Of a DNA stretch of 64,000 nt, positions 25,213 to 34,940 are shown piece after piece (within the stretch, counting starts at the first letter, position 1; each line of letters begins with the position of its first letter). The notes under the pieces were generated by a model. The model had not been told where the DNA came from. It was given only the letters and a program-made list of their open reading frames with translations, and did no database searches. Where the stretch lies: assembly GCF_022539505.1 (NCBI RefSeq), contig NC_061510.1, forward strand, positions 270,701,687 through 270,765,686, written 5' to 3'. The DNA is from Lolium rigidum (Eukaryota > Streptophyta > Magnoliopsida > Poales > Poaceae). Made by a program: the position numbers and the translations under genes.

Positions 25213-25709
25213 GAAGCTTTCCTTGAAACGCATCGGCAGATTGAGAATACCAGTACCCATGCACAGCTTGTTTATGATCTGAAAATGCACCACTGGCAGC
25301 GGCATGGCCATCGCCTTTGATCCGACCATTCCATTCATTTATGTGTGACATGTATCATTGTTGAAATATTTGTTCATCTGTTCAATTTTCCGAGAATTGT
25401 TGTAATTTGGTTGAGACATTTTTATTTGTTCAATTTTCTCAAAATTGTTGTAATAATTTGGTTCAGACATTTGTTTATGTGTTGTAATAATTTGGATGAT
25501 TATTTGATTAATTATGATCGATTGTTTGTGTATGTCTTGCATATGAAATCTATGAAAAACCCTGCCTTTACGGGATCGGAAGCCGCTGGCGCAGAACAAA
25601 ACCCGTAAATTAAAACTGCCATTTTTCGATGCGTAAACACGAGTTCGGTAAATTAAACTTCGGGTTTTCAGTTCGCATGTTTATAGGCTCTGCTAGAGAG
25701 ATGCTCTAA

Positions 25710-26802
25710 CCACCCCGTCAGACCACGTTGTGTAGTCCTCGCTGTGTACGCCAGACTACGATTTAAACCTGTATCAACCGGCTGGTTTGAGGAAACCAGC
25801 AGAAACCGGTCTTGTCTCCGTAGAACCATCTCCTTGCCATTGCTCCCAAGTTCCCTGTAGATTCCGAAGACACGCCCTCCATCCCAAAAATTAAGAGTGC
25901 CGATTTTGACCAAGCTTTAGCATTCCACACACTGCCAGTTCACACAGTTCCAGCGTTGATACGAAAGAGAGCACAACATTACATGTACTAGCTGCTGATG
26001 TTTCGTTGCAGTTGCACCAAGCCATGATATTTGACACAGGGTCTCCGCCATGCAAAAGCAAAACCATATTACACGTATCGGCAAATAATGCCGAACCCGT
26101 CAGCAATTGCATGCTTTTCACCAGGAACCGTAGACACAGTCCTCCTACCACAACACCGTATACTACAGTAGTACTTGTGTAAACCGGACACTGCATTCTG
26201 TAGCCACACCGCCAATCGTCCGTCGTCGTCTTGGCTGGCCCTCTTCTTCAGAGTTTCAGACTTGGACAGTGGCCAAACAGAGGAGACACTCAAACACTGA
26301 ATCCACGCCATTCAAATGCCACCCTAGATGCCTGCACAGGAAATGCCATGTGGGTTTCATTTCAGTTCTGAAGGGCGTGGTGGCGAAACAGAGGATACAC
26401 AACGGAAACACAGTGGTGAAACAGAGTTAAGGACGCCACACAGCTACAACTCTGACTCAAACAAGAAGCGCTGTTCTTCTTCACGAGAGACAACAAGTAC
26501 GTGTTCATAGAGTCGGGAACTACCTGCGCCATTGGAGCTTTCTACGTGGTATTTATTCATCTCAACGTTCGGTTTTCGCTTCTCGTCCGCATGGCCACTT
26601 TCGCAGCAATATTATGGCCGAATATTCTACAAAATTAAATATAAAACGAATGAAGTCAGTGTAATCATTAGCTAGAATTCGAGATCATAATTTCACGTTG
26701 GGCAATGAAGGGGAATTAGGATGTGATGTACATGTAAAATATAACGTTTCTTGACGAAAAAAACCTTCAACAAACAAAGTAAAAAAACAAGAAGATGTGG
26801 TG
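25710..26802. other. intergenic, downstream of the NLR gene
   Basis: No gene or complete transposon was recognised. Open frames of 80-101 codons (for example 25891-26196 minus) show no family motifs. The 250 bases next to 26803 are AT-rich and would hold the 3' untranslated region of the NLR transcript. Confidence 0.4.
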
Positions 26803-28935
26803 CTAGAGCATGGAAAACATTATCCGTGCAAAAATAGGAGCAAATATATGATAAAGAGTACATGGCAGACCATGTAGTACCTTATGTTTTATGTGAGCAA
26901 GCTTTCTCCGGTTCTCCTCTGCATAACACCACGTCATTAACCCAGGGCTGCATCCCCGTATTTCCAATTCATGGAGGTTTGCGAGCTCTTGTATGCTCTC
27001 TGGCAGAGTCATGATGGCACGGCAGGATTCGATTTTGAGTTTCTTGAGCAATGCAAGTTCTCCTAACCATTGTGGTAGGTGTCTCAAGCTAGGAAAGAAG
27101 CTCAGTGTTAATGATTGTAGCTCTGTAAGTTGCCTCATGTTATTGGGCAATTCCTCTAGCTTCTTGTAGTCCCATATTGATAGTTCCTGAAGAGATATGA
27201 GCTCGCCGAACAATCCCTCTAGTTTTGCATGGCTGCACTCATGTATTACAAGTGATTTGAGGGAGTGGAGGGCCCCGGATATCTCTGGTGAGATCGTCAA
27301 ATCACTGCAACCCTCAATTCTTAAATACCGGAGTGAGAGTAGGTGGTGAAGAAAACCCCACTTATGCAGAGGCATGTTGCTGTCTCCAGCTGTCACTGTC
27401 AGGCAATCAATATGTGGCATGCTCTCCCGCTGAGGTAGGAGCACAATATCGCTATTCCTTATAAACCAGGATGTTGCTCTTGGAAGGTGTGGTCTTATCC
27501 TCAACTTGGGGCAATCATATATGCACAATTCTTTAAGCTCATTCACACTCTTCTCATCACTCAAGTATGATGTGTCCCATTCTTCCAGGCTTTTCATACC
27601 GTTGAGACTAATCTCTCGGAGGTTGGGTAGTTGGCCAAAGGGCGGTAGGCTCTTGCAGTTTGGCAAATCCTGCATCGTCAGCTTGACAAGATTAGGGAGA
27701 TGGTTGCTAATATTCATTAGCCAGCCTGGAAAGCCAACACTGCAGTAACCCCCTATTTTAAATGTCTTCAAAGTGGTTGGTGGCACTAGCTCCGTCAGCA
27801 ACTTCATGTCATCCACAGATCTATTTGCACCGTTGGTCCACAACAACGTTAAATCTCGGATGGTGTGTTTCTCACTCAGATTTACACTGTGTGCCTCTTC
27901 TGGGGACTTTACATTTTCAAGCCGTGAGATGCTTAGCTCAGCAACACTTGCATGCTCAAGTATATGGATATTACTGCTAATGTCACCTGCGTACACAGAG
28001 AAGTTCCTCCCGGAGACACCAAAATGAATGTTCTCTACACACTCTGGAAGCCTAAGAATTTGGTAGCACTCATCGAGCACCAGCTTGGTCAGGTGGCTTG
28101 CACTATCTGGTATCATAAGAGGATACTGATTACAAGACAAATCCAGCTGCTTCATATTGGGAAGGGTGCATATACGGTCAATGAAACTCTCAGCTTGATT
28201 CCCTGATTTGTCAAACATAAAAAACAAGCACCTTGATAGATTCAAATATCGGAGTTCAGTGAGATTGGGGATGGCATCTGGCAGCCCTCTGAGATTTTTA
28301 CATGCTAATAAACTCAAATGTTGGAGTTTGGTTAGGCCACCCAAAGCTTTGGGTATTCCTGAAACACCAACACAACCTGATAAATCTAGATACAACAACT
28401 CCCTGATCTTCACAAGTGACAATGGGAGTTCTTTTAAGTTGCTACAACCTGATAAGTCAAGATGCATCAGACCTTTTATTTCACCAATCGACTCTGGCAA
28501 TATTCTGAGACCCCTGGAATAGATTCTAAGATAATTCAACTTCGACAGCATACCGATAACTTTGGGATTAATTGGAACCTCACCACATGAAAAGCTAAGA
28601 TACCTCAACTGCTTCAGTTGACCAATAGAATCTGTCATTTCATGCATCTCGCCTGCACATAAATCTAAGACACGGACGTGCTTAGCTGGTGAAAATGCAT
28701 CACTATTCAAAACTCTGACCCAAAGATTGTCTGCAAAATGCAGTGCCCTTATCTTTGTAGGTGAATTTGTTGATGACTTCAATGGCTCCCTACAATCTGC
28801 CAGCCATGCATAGCGGCAGTTGGAGCCCTCCAAGTTATATTCATCAGCCATAACCGATCTTGCGAGGTCATGCACCAAGTCATGCATGATGACCAGCGTA
28901 CCATCTGTTCCTCGTTTCAAATATCCAGTGTCAAT
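26803..28935 (-). CDS. NLR exon 3: MHD motif and leucine-rich repeats
   Basis: This exon has 710 codons and starts IDTGYLKRGTDGTLVIMHDL, carrying the MHD motif that closes the NB-ARC domain. From about residue 540 of the protein it is a long LRR array. An early block has regular 23-24 residue repeats (for example IKGLMHLDLSGCSNLKELP and IRELLYLDLSGC). A central block is irregular. A late block has repeats such as LRYLRIEGCSDLTISPEI and LQSLTLSFFPSLRHLPQWL. The LRR surface normally determines recognition specificity. The frame is open throughout. Confidence 0.9.
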   Translation of the reverse strand: MDTGYLKRGTDGTLVIMHDLVHDLARSVMADEYNLEGSNCRYAWLADCREPLKSSTNSPTKIRALHFADNLWVRVLNSDAFSPAKHVRVLDLCAGEMHEMTDSIGQLKQLRYLSFSCGEVPINPKVIGMLSKLNYLRIYSRGLRILPESIGEIKGLMHLDLSGCSNLKELPLSLVKIRELLYLDLSGCVGVSGIPKALGGLTKLQHLSLLACKNLRGLPDAIPNLTELRYLNLSRCLFFMFDKSGNQAESFIDRICTLPNMKQLDLSCNQYPLMIPDSASHLTKLVLDECYQILRLPECVENIHFGVSGRNFSVYAGDISSNIHILEHASVAELSISRLENVKSPEEAHSVNLSEKHTIRDLTLLWTNGANRSVDDMKLLTELVPPTTLKTFKIGGYCSVGFPGWLMNISNHLPNLVKLTMQDLPNCKSLPPFGQLPNLREISLNGMKSLEEWDTSYLSDEKSVNELKELCIYDCPKLRIRPHLPRATSWFIRNSDIVLLPQRESMPHIDCLTVTAGDSNMPLHKWGFLHHLLSLRYLRIEGCSDLTISPEISGALHSLKSLVIHECSHAKLEGLFGELISLQELSIWDYKKLEELPNNMRQLTELQSLTLSFFPSLRHLPQWLGELALLKKLKIESCRAIMTLPESIQELANLHELEIRGCSPGLMTWCYAEENRRKLAHIKHKVLHGLPCTLYHIFAPIFARIMFSML

Positions 28936-31900
28936 CTGCAGGAGTAACATACAATAGTGTAAGATTGGTTTCCCCTATTAGCTAACTTTATGCTATTCTT
29001 CATCCACAATTCAAACACTATAACTCTGCTGAGTTTTTCGTCTGATTTATTGCATTTTTTTCTTTTTTCCTATGTCTACAGTTTCTTCTGCAATCTTCAT
29101 GTAATCATTGTCAATTTCATCTAATGACTTTCCATCGTACAAAAAAGGGTCCATAGAAAGTGAAATGATAGGCAGGAACACTAAATTTTAACATGTATTT
29201 TGCACAAACTCGACTATTGCAGTATAATATTGACTTAAGAGTCCATTCTTAAATTGTTGATATTCTTAATGACATAGACAATTAAATAAGGAAAAAGTCT
29301 ACATAGGGTAACATTTGGTCTCTATACTACTAACATATCGCTATAAAAATATGGAACACAATGAGGAACAATAGTATATGGTTAGTTGGATCTATCAACA
29401 ATTGATAATGAGGTGGGGAAAATTAATGAGACCGAGTAATACTCTCCGTACTAAGATATTTAAAAATTAAAAAGTGGCTCAACATAGTAGCTTGAAGGAA
29501 TTCACAGTTAAGAACATATTTCAGATGTGAAAACCATTAACCACATACACTCAATGTAAGGATTCGAGATAACAGATTCAACTACATCAATTATACAAAT
29601 CTCGAAAACACCAACCGTTCCTCAAGCAAATAAATAGAAAAATAATAAACAAAACTCTGCATGAGGAAGATGAATTGGAATCCCAGAGCAAGAGTAAAAT
29701 CAACAGGGCACTACAAGATGTACTGCTACAGTAGGATGGCCAATTGGCTTTGCATGCGTCATGCAATATTTATCAGAGTAAAAATAATGTTGTACAAAGT
29801 CAAGACCTAAAACCCTTAAGTACACTATTTCACATCTAAAAACCTCAAGTGTAAGATTTACGGGGTTCCCCTTATCAGCAGTTGGGAGGGAATAAAATAA
29901 GTGAATTGTTAGCTGGATGCTATTCTTTGTCTGCAATTCAAAGGCTATAACTCTGCTGAGTTTTTTTTAAATCTGATTTATTACATTTTTTAGTTTTTCC
30001 CTACATCTACAATTTATTTTGTAATCCTTAACTATTATTTCGTCTAATCATTGTCATTTTCATATAAAAACAAAGTAAAATCAAAGATATGAACACTATA
30101 TATTTACGTGTATCGGTCATCACAGTAAAATATTGACTCACAAATTCATTCTTAAATTGTTGATATTCTTACTAACATACAAAAATTAAAATAAGAAAAA
30201 AATTCTTCATGGACCTGTAACATCTGGTCTCTATACTAAAATATTGCAATTAAGATATGGAAAAAAGTGAGGAACAGTAGTATATAGGTAGGAGGGTCCA
30301 TCGACAGTCGATGATGAGTTGTGGAGAATTAATTAGACCAAATAAACAAATTTTGTCTCCATAAGATATTTAAAACTTCAAAAGTGGCTTAACACAATAG
30401 CTTGGAGAGATTACACATAAGAACACATTTAAGTTGTCAAAAACCATTAAAACATATGCTTAATGAAAGTATTCGAGATTAGCAAAATAACTATGATGAA
30501 ACAGATTTGACTACATTCTTTGATCATGTTTCTTTTAAATATGTGTACTCTTTCCACAGAAACATGATCAAAGAATGTAATAAGCTACATACATTTTTAA
30601 ATATCAGTCATTTGAAAACAGAAGCAGTAAAGAGGTTAATCCAACATAATGCATGGAAAGGTTTCGCAGAAAAACACTCTCAACATCTCTATACAAAAAA
30701 TCACTTTTGACCAGAGTTGTCGTTACTATAAATAAAATAAGACAATTATTAGTTTTGTCGGTATTTTGTAACTCACCTTTGAATGTTGAAGAAATGACAT
30801 CTCTAGAAGCTTCATAATATAACTCTCACCGAGCTGCCAGGTAGAGAATGTACTAGATGGCTCCACGAATCCAAGAGCAATCCATTGATGGATTAGATCA
30901 TAAGTATTCATGTTGTGGCCTTTTGGATAGATTGCACAATAAGCAAAGCATAACTTCAAGTGTGGATGCATGAAGTTGTAGCTTAACAACAAGGATGCAA
31001 GCACTTCATGTGTAGACGACGTTTCTTTGGACGTAGCTAGATTCCAGATATGGTTGGATCTGATGGAATCCCATACATCATATGTCTTGGATTTTAACAT
31101 GTGTCCAAGTGATTGAGCAGCTAAAGCCACTCCTCCACACTTTCTCGCAATTTCCTCCCCAATAGGCTTCAAGCGCTCTTTGTCTTGCCTTGCTTCAAAC
31201 ATACTTTTCACTTTTAGTATATCCCAACACATTTGATCTGACAAGGGAGGTAATTCGAATAGATCAACAGTACCAATTTCTTGTGCAATGCTTTTTTCAC
31301 GTGTGGTAACCACAACCAGCACCTTGCTCCCATCACCTTGCTTCAGCATAGCCTTCAATTCGTGTAGGTGAGAAGTCTTGTTCTCCCACAGGTCATCCAA
31401 AATGACCAGGATCCTCGTACCAGCAAACAGCTCTCGGAGACGAGTATGAATACTATGCAAATCATCAGATATCGGGCTCCCCGGTGATAGTTGTGATATT
31501 ATGGTGTTGCCAATCTTTTTCAGTTCAAATTTCTGGGATACGTAGACCCACACCCGAGAGTATTCTTTGAACTCAGGATCACTGAAAACTAATCTCGCTA
31601 AGGTGGTTTTTCCAATGCCTCCAATGCCACATATGGGAAGGATGGTGGTCTCTTGAGTGGTGCTCCCACATATACGATCCAAGATTTCCAGCTTTTCATT
31701 GGTCCTTCCGATGATTTCTACTTCCTCCACATTCCCGGCTGTCTCCCGGGTATCAGGAACTTGCTTCTCCTCGGTGCAATTTTCTGGTAGAACACGGTAA
31801 TTGCTACGATCATCTGCTATCTTATCTAGGCGCTTTTGCATCTTCTTCATCTTACGTGGCATCTTAATCTTATTCATTGTAGCTGACCACTGCAACCAGT

Positions 31901-32374
31901 ACAATTTAATTTGTCAGCACCATGGAATTGCCACTATAAAAAAAGTTTCAGATCTAGTCCATTATGTAAATCAATTTAGTTCCCTCGGTTCATATCTTAG
32001 AGAAGAGCAACCCAGTTCATATCATAGAAAAAAATCTTAGGCAACAGCAGCATTCAGATCCAGTTTGATGGCAACGAAGTGGTTAGAATCTTTCATACCA
32101 GGTTGGTGTCAGCTTCAAAGTCATCAAGCATGTCGGAGATGTCGTACATGGCGTCCTTGAGACGCTTCAACCACAAAAGCGCCGAGTTATCGGTGACAGA
32201 CTGCCTCTCGGCGTCGCTGAGCACAGCCTCCACCGCCTCTAGCGTCTTCTTCATATTCTCGAGATCCTTCTTCATGTTCCAGTGCAGCTTGATCTCGCCT
32301 CCGATGGTGGAACCGATCTGTCCAATCACCACCTTGATGATGGAAGAGGCGAGCATACCCCCGACCGTCGCCAT
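26803..32374 (-). CDS. CC-NB-ARC-LRR disease-resistance protein (NLR), three coding exons
   Basis: Three exons join without a frame change: 32374-32099, 31889-30777 and 28935-26803, predicting about 1173 residues, a normal size for a grass CNL. Donor sites are CTG|GTATGA and AAAG|GTGAGT; acceptors are TTGCAG|TGG and CTGCAG|ATT. Order of domains: N-terminal Rx-type coiled coil (residues 1-120), NB-ARC with P-loop GIGGIGKTT (about 180-188), kinase-2 LVILDDLW (253-260), RNBS-B VVVTTRE, CGGVALAAQ at the GLPL position (343-351), CFAYCAIYPKG (406-416) and MHDLVHDLA (480-488), then leucine-rich repeats to the end. Such proteins are intracellular immune receptors that recognise pathogen effectors and bind ATP/ADP at the P-loop. 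All key nucleotide-binding motifs are present and no internal stop is seen. The last coding residues after AHIKHK are uncertain, because a GT donor (AAG|GTACTA) there could lead to a further exon. Confidence 0.9.
28985..30517. repeat. tandem duplication inside NLR intron 2
   Basis: Copy 1 (about 28985-29585) and copy 2 (about 29915-30517) align along their length, sharing for example CTATAACTCTGCTGAGTTTTT, ATTCTTAAATTGTTGATATTCTTA and AGCTTG-AG-ATTCACA-type segments, with many substitutions and indels. About 330 bases separate them. The duplication accounts for most of the 1.84-kb intron. No coding sequence is seen in either copy. Confidence 0.75.
30512..30579. repeat. perfect 21-bp inverted repeat in NLR intron 2
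   Basis: The left arm (30512-30532) and right arm (30559-30579) are exact reverse complements around a 26-base spacer. Transcribed from either strand this gives a strong short hairpin. It is about 200 bases from the exon 2 donor. Confidence 0.9.
30777..31889 (-). CDS. NLR exon 2: end of CC and NB-ARC domain
   Basis: This exon has 371 codons in phase 0. It starts WSATMNKIKM, completes the coiled coil with a QKRLDKIADDRS helix, and holds P-loop, RNBS-A, kinase-2, RNBS-B, RNBS-C, GLPL-type and RNBS-D motifs. It ends LLEMSFLQHSK at a GTGAGT donor. The GLPL motif is replaced by GGVALAAQ, a substitution seen in many grass NLRs. The kinase-2 motif ends in W, as in CC-type rather than TIR-type receptors. 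Confidence 0.9.
32099..32374 (-). CDS. NLR exon 1: Rx-type coiled-coil N-terminus
   Basis: The ATG at 32374 opens 92 codons starting MATVGGMLASSIIKVVIGQI. The segment contains the EDVID-like region of CNLs as LKRLKDAMYDISDMLDDFEAD, where the -YD-EDMLDDF pattern is typical. The exon ends in phase 0 at a GTATGA donor. The coiled coil is the signalling or partner-interaction part of the receptor. The start was chosen because it is the first ATG and gives a standard CNL N-terminus. Confidence 0.9.
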
Positions 32375-33445
32375 GGCTCGTGTCCGTCAACTTGGGACTT
32401 GTTATACTATATTGATTGAAGCTCCCGTACCATTAATCTACCATGATTACGCAGCAAAGCATCAGAATCATTGTTGCAAATAGTCGTGTCAATTAATCAT
32501 CCTTGCAAATTTGCAGGAACTGCAAAGCAACCAAAGTTGCGCGCTTCATGGCTTGCAAGGAAGAAGGTAGATAGTAAGCGGTGTACCTGTAGCCGGGTAC
32601 TCCACAGACCCGGCGCCGAGGCGAGATTCAGATGGCAAGCGCGTGGGGAGAGTTCATAAGCGTCTGCTTAGCTGAGGGCAGATGCGAAGGGAAGACATTC
32701 TTCTACTCGATCCTCTAATCCTGACTTAACTTAGCTGAGGGGGTTAGCTCAGCTGGTTGTTTAGTTCGGGTGGTTTCCCTTTCGTTTCCTGACTTAACTT
32801 AGCTGAGGGGGTTACCTGCCGTGCGCCTTTGACGCTACCTCAGATGCGTCTGCTTTCTCTGCCTTTGTGCCCGTGGGTTACCTTTTGTTTTCGTGCTGTT
32901 TCGTCGATGATTGTTTAGTTCGTCATTGCCGCGGCCAATGGGTGACGTTGCCATGGCCGTGTCTAATGCGTGACGTTGGTTTTGCTGGACAGATCTACCG
33001 CTTTTATTTTTCGAAACGTACTCCTGTGCTTAACTCATGTCAAGCCCCTTTTTCGAAAAAAAAAACTCATGTCAAGCCGAGGTGTACCGAAGTGTATTTC
33101 TAGCTGCCCGACACATTTTATATATTAAAGCGGTTATTTTTGATTCGTTTGGGCCAAGCCAAGGATGCAAAATCGGTTTTGTCCACGCCCTTGTTCGTTT
33201 GGGTTGGGGCAAAACCAGTAGCCGGACGTATTTTTTCATCCACCATCATGGATGAAGTTGTGATTAATATTGGCGTTGGCTTCCCCGCGTCCCCCATCGT
33301 TTTCTGCGAGCTGGATTTGTGTTTCCCACGCACAAGCCCGGCCATTTCATGCCATGACGTGGCTATAAGAGGCCCGTCGTCGCCTAGGGGAAGGGAAAAC
33401 CCTGAACAAACCACAACATCCATGGCTGAACAGAAAGCTACCTAG
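32375..33445. other. region upstream of the NLR start; promoter expected here
   Basis: No gene was recognised. The first few hundred bases left of the ATG on the minus strand should hold the 5' UTR and promoter, but I see no decisive TATA box. The stretch CTTAGCTGAGGGGGTTA occurs twice (about 32732-32748 and 32798-32814), a local duplication of about 65-bp period. Confidence 0.4.
33032..33078 (+). mobile_element. 17-bp poly-A insert between exact 15-bp target duplications
   Basis: AACTCATGTCAAGCC occurs at 33032-33046 and 33064-33078, with CCTTTTTCGAAAAAAAA between. The insert looks like a retroposon 3' end plus tail, and the direct repeat is the right length for LINE/SINE integration. No body of the element remains. 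Confidence 0.65.
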
Positions 33446-34035
33446 GTGAGGATCAGCCAGATGGCACGCGAGCGCTTCCCTAATGACGCCGACACAGCAA
33501 CGATTACCATCCAAGAGGCATTCGAGGCGGAGGAAACCATAAATGTACGCCACCGCCGAGGCCCGCGAGGATTTGTTTGAGTGGTACGTGGAGGGGATGG
33601 GGAGGAGGGTTGGCAGAGGCCGCGACAATGGAGGTCTTGGCCGAGGAACTTGCACGGGCGGGCGGAGAGGGAGGTGGCCGAGGCGAGTCTGCAGCGACGA
33701 TTTGGATGATGGATGTGGTGTCCGCTCGCCACGTTTTGGTCGATGACAACCTAGCCGATGGTGAGACAACGTTGGCTAGGGCTTGTTCGGCCCTAGCGGC
33801 GGCGCAGGAGGAGCTGACTAGGGCTTGTTGGGAGGATGACGACATGGACAGCAACCTCAACTTCGTCGACAACGACACACCTGACATGAGCGATGAGGAG
33901 CGAGCTTTGCTCGAGTCATTCCGCACCACCCAGCGTGACAAGACCGCTCGGCGGCCAAAGCTCAAGGCTTCCGAGCGGCAAGCCGCTGTAGATATGAGGG
34001 CAACTAGGCAAAATGCTGCCATGGGGTCTTGGAGT
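33446..34035 (+). pseudogene. broken coding block, acidic/Arg-rich protein of unknown family
   Basis: The plus strand has protein-like sequence in two frames. 33467-33560 encodes MARERFPNDADTATITIQEA and onward, then a frame change leads to 33577-34070. That part is Ala/Glu-rich and carries DDNLADGETTLARACSALAA, DMDSNLNFVDNDTPDMSDEE and ERQAAVDMRATRQNAAMG. The composition suggests a helical, coiled-coil-like protein. The high GC content and protein-like frames contrast with the AT-rich surroundings. I do not recognise a named family, and it may be transposon cargo or the ruin of a host gene. The block abuts a Copia LTR, which may have truncated it. Confidence 0.4.
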
Positions 34036-34234
34036 AGGCCCTGTTCAAAACACATGTGCCAAGCTAGCTAAGCACCCAAATACACAGCTTGATCGACTCA
34101 GCTAGCTCAAATTGCAGGTCGACCGGCCGAAAACACAACGACCCCTCAAGCGATTCGACGAGCAAAGATGATCCACGAAACACGATTTGGTTTTCCTCTG
34201 CCCGTGGGCTTCATCGGTTGTTTGATTTTTATTC

Positions 34235-34393
34235 TCTATTTTAAAGAGCCGGCTATAGCGGGGCTATAGTCTTTCTCGCATTATGTGGCTAACTGTTATA
34301 ACCCAACTAAAAATGCCAAAGTTCTTAAATAGTTGGCTATAGCCCTTTTAGGAGACCGCGGCTATAACCTATAGCCGGTTATTTAAAACTATG
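34235..34393. mobile_element. 159-bp MITE with 9-bp target duplication (Mutator-type)
   Basis: TTTTTATTC is present at 34226-34234 and 34394-34402, and the other LTR of the host element lacks the insert, which proves the insertion. The ends are inverted repeats around TTTTAAA..CCGGCTATAG on both sides. A 9-bp duplication fits Mutator-like MITEs. It encodes nothing. Confidence 0.85.
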
Positions 34394-34940
34394 TTTTTAT
34401 TCTTGACACGTACATGAATAGCAAACCGGATTGACTAGACTTTCCTAGCTAGACTAAACCGAACTACTCCAATTAGTACTAGAACACATTGCTGAAAATA
34501 ATTCAACCGGTCTTACTTAGAACCCGGACAAGTTTGATTACTTTCCAAGAGTCTATCCCTAATCTAAACTTGTCTAACATGTATCCGTATAGTTAGTATG
34601 ACCACGCAGGAAACATGCAGTACACCATTGCTCTGCTATGCTTTGCCACCGTCATTGCTCGGCCCCTGCCGCACCCGGTTCACACCTATGTGCCACCGCT
34701 ATTGCTGGCATCCTCGCACTCAGTTCGCACCATACTCCTCTTGTACTTACGTTTTACGGTAGCTTTTCCTACTACCGTCCGCCTTCGGCAACGCACCGAA
34801 CCCTGCTGGCCGCAACCAAGATGCTCCACCAGGACATGGACACAACTCATGGAACACCGTGAACACCTCAACACTTGACTTGATGACACACCTACCTATT
34901 ATTTTTTCTTTTCCTACTTTTTTTTTTCATTACTCAATAC

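Larger units (their letters stand above)
14862..25320 (+). pseudogene. PIF/Harbinger DDE transposase, interrupted and degenerate
   Basis: The gene lies in three pieces. The 5' piece (about 14862-14985) carries LLQDDEMEATMLRLSVKELE after a TAG stop at 14886. The main piece (23413-24485) starts DRAKLLNRRRGSVMGRN and has the typical Harbinger segments EYFAEVPTYPPHLFRRRYRM, FQKISAAMRVIAYGIPADY and RGWPGMLGSLDFMH, where the D marks the first catalytic aspartate region. The 3' piece (25213-25320) encodes AFLETHRQIENTSTHAQ and the C-terminus. The reading frame crosses the Copia insertion site exactly when one copy of the GGAAG duplication is counted. After DFMH there are several stops and frameshifts; later remnants include KNCPKAWHGM, RFAIVRGSAQFWDKKTL and HNMIIEDERE. 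The enzyme would have cut and pasted the element. It is dead here, both through insertions and through point decay. Confidence 0.88.
14468..25706 (+). mobile_element. PIF/Harbinger transposon, split by two LTR elements
   Basis: The ends are GAGCATCTCTAGCAGAGCC (left) and GGCTCTGCTAGAGAGATGCTC (right, 25686-25706), inverted repeats differing by a two-base TC duplication. They are flanked by TAA target duplications at 14465-14467 and 25707-25709. TWA duplications are the hallmark of PIF/Harbinger. Without the two nested insertions (14986-23407 and 24486-25212) the element would be about 2.1 kb and consists mainly of a transposase gene on the plus strand. An accessory Myb-like ORF was not recognised. 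Confidence 0.88.

Noticed and set aside
11352..25706. One large element from the first GAGCATCTC end to the last
   Set aside because: Each of the two pairs of ends has its own target duplication (TCA and TAA) and its own inner end, so they are two adjacent elements.
32187..32390. Minus-strand 67-codon frame overlapping the NLR start
   Set aside because: It is a shifted frame of exon 1 and lacks any motif.
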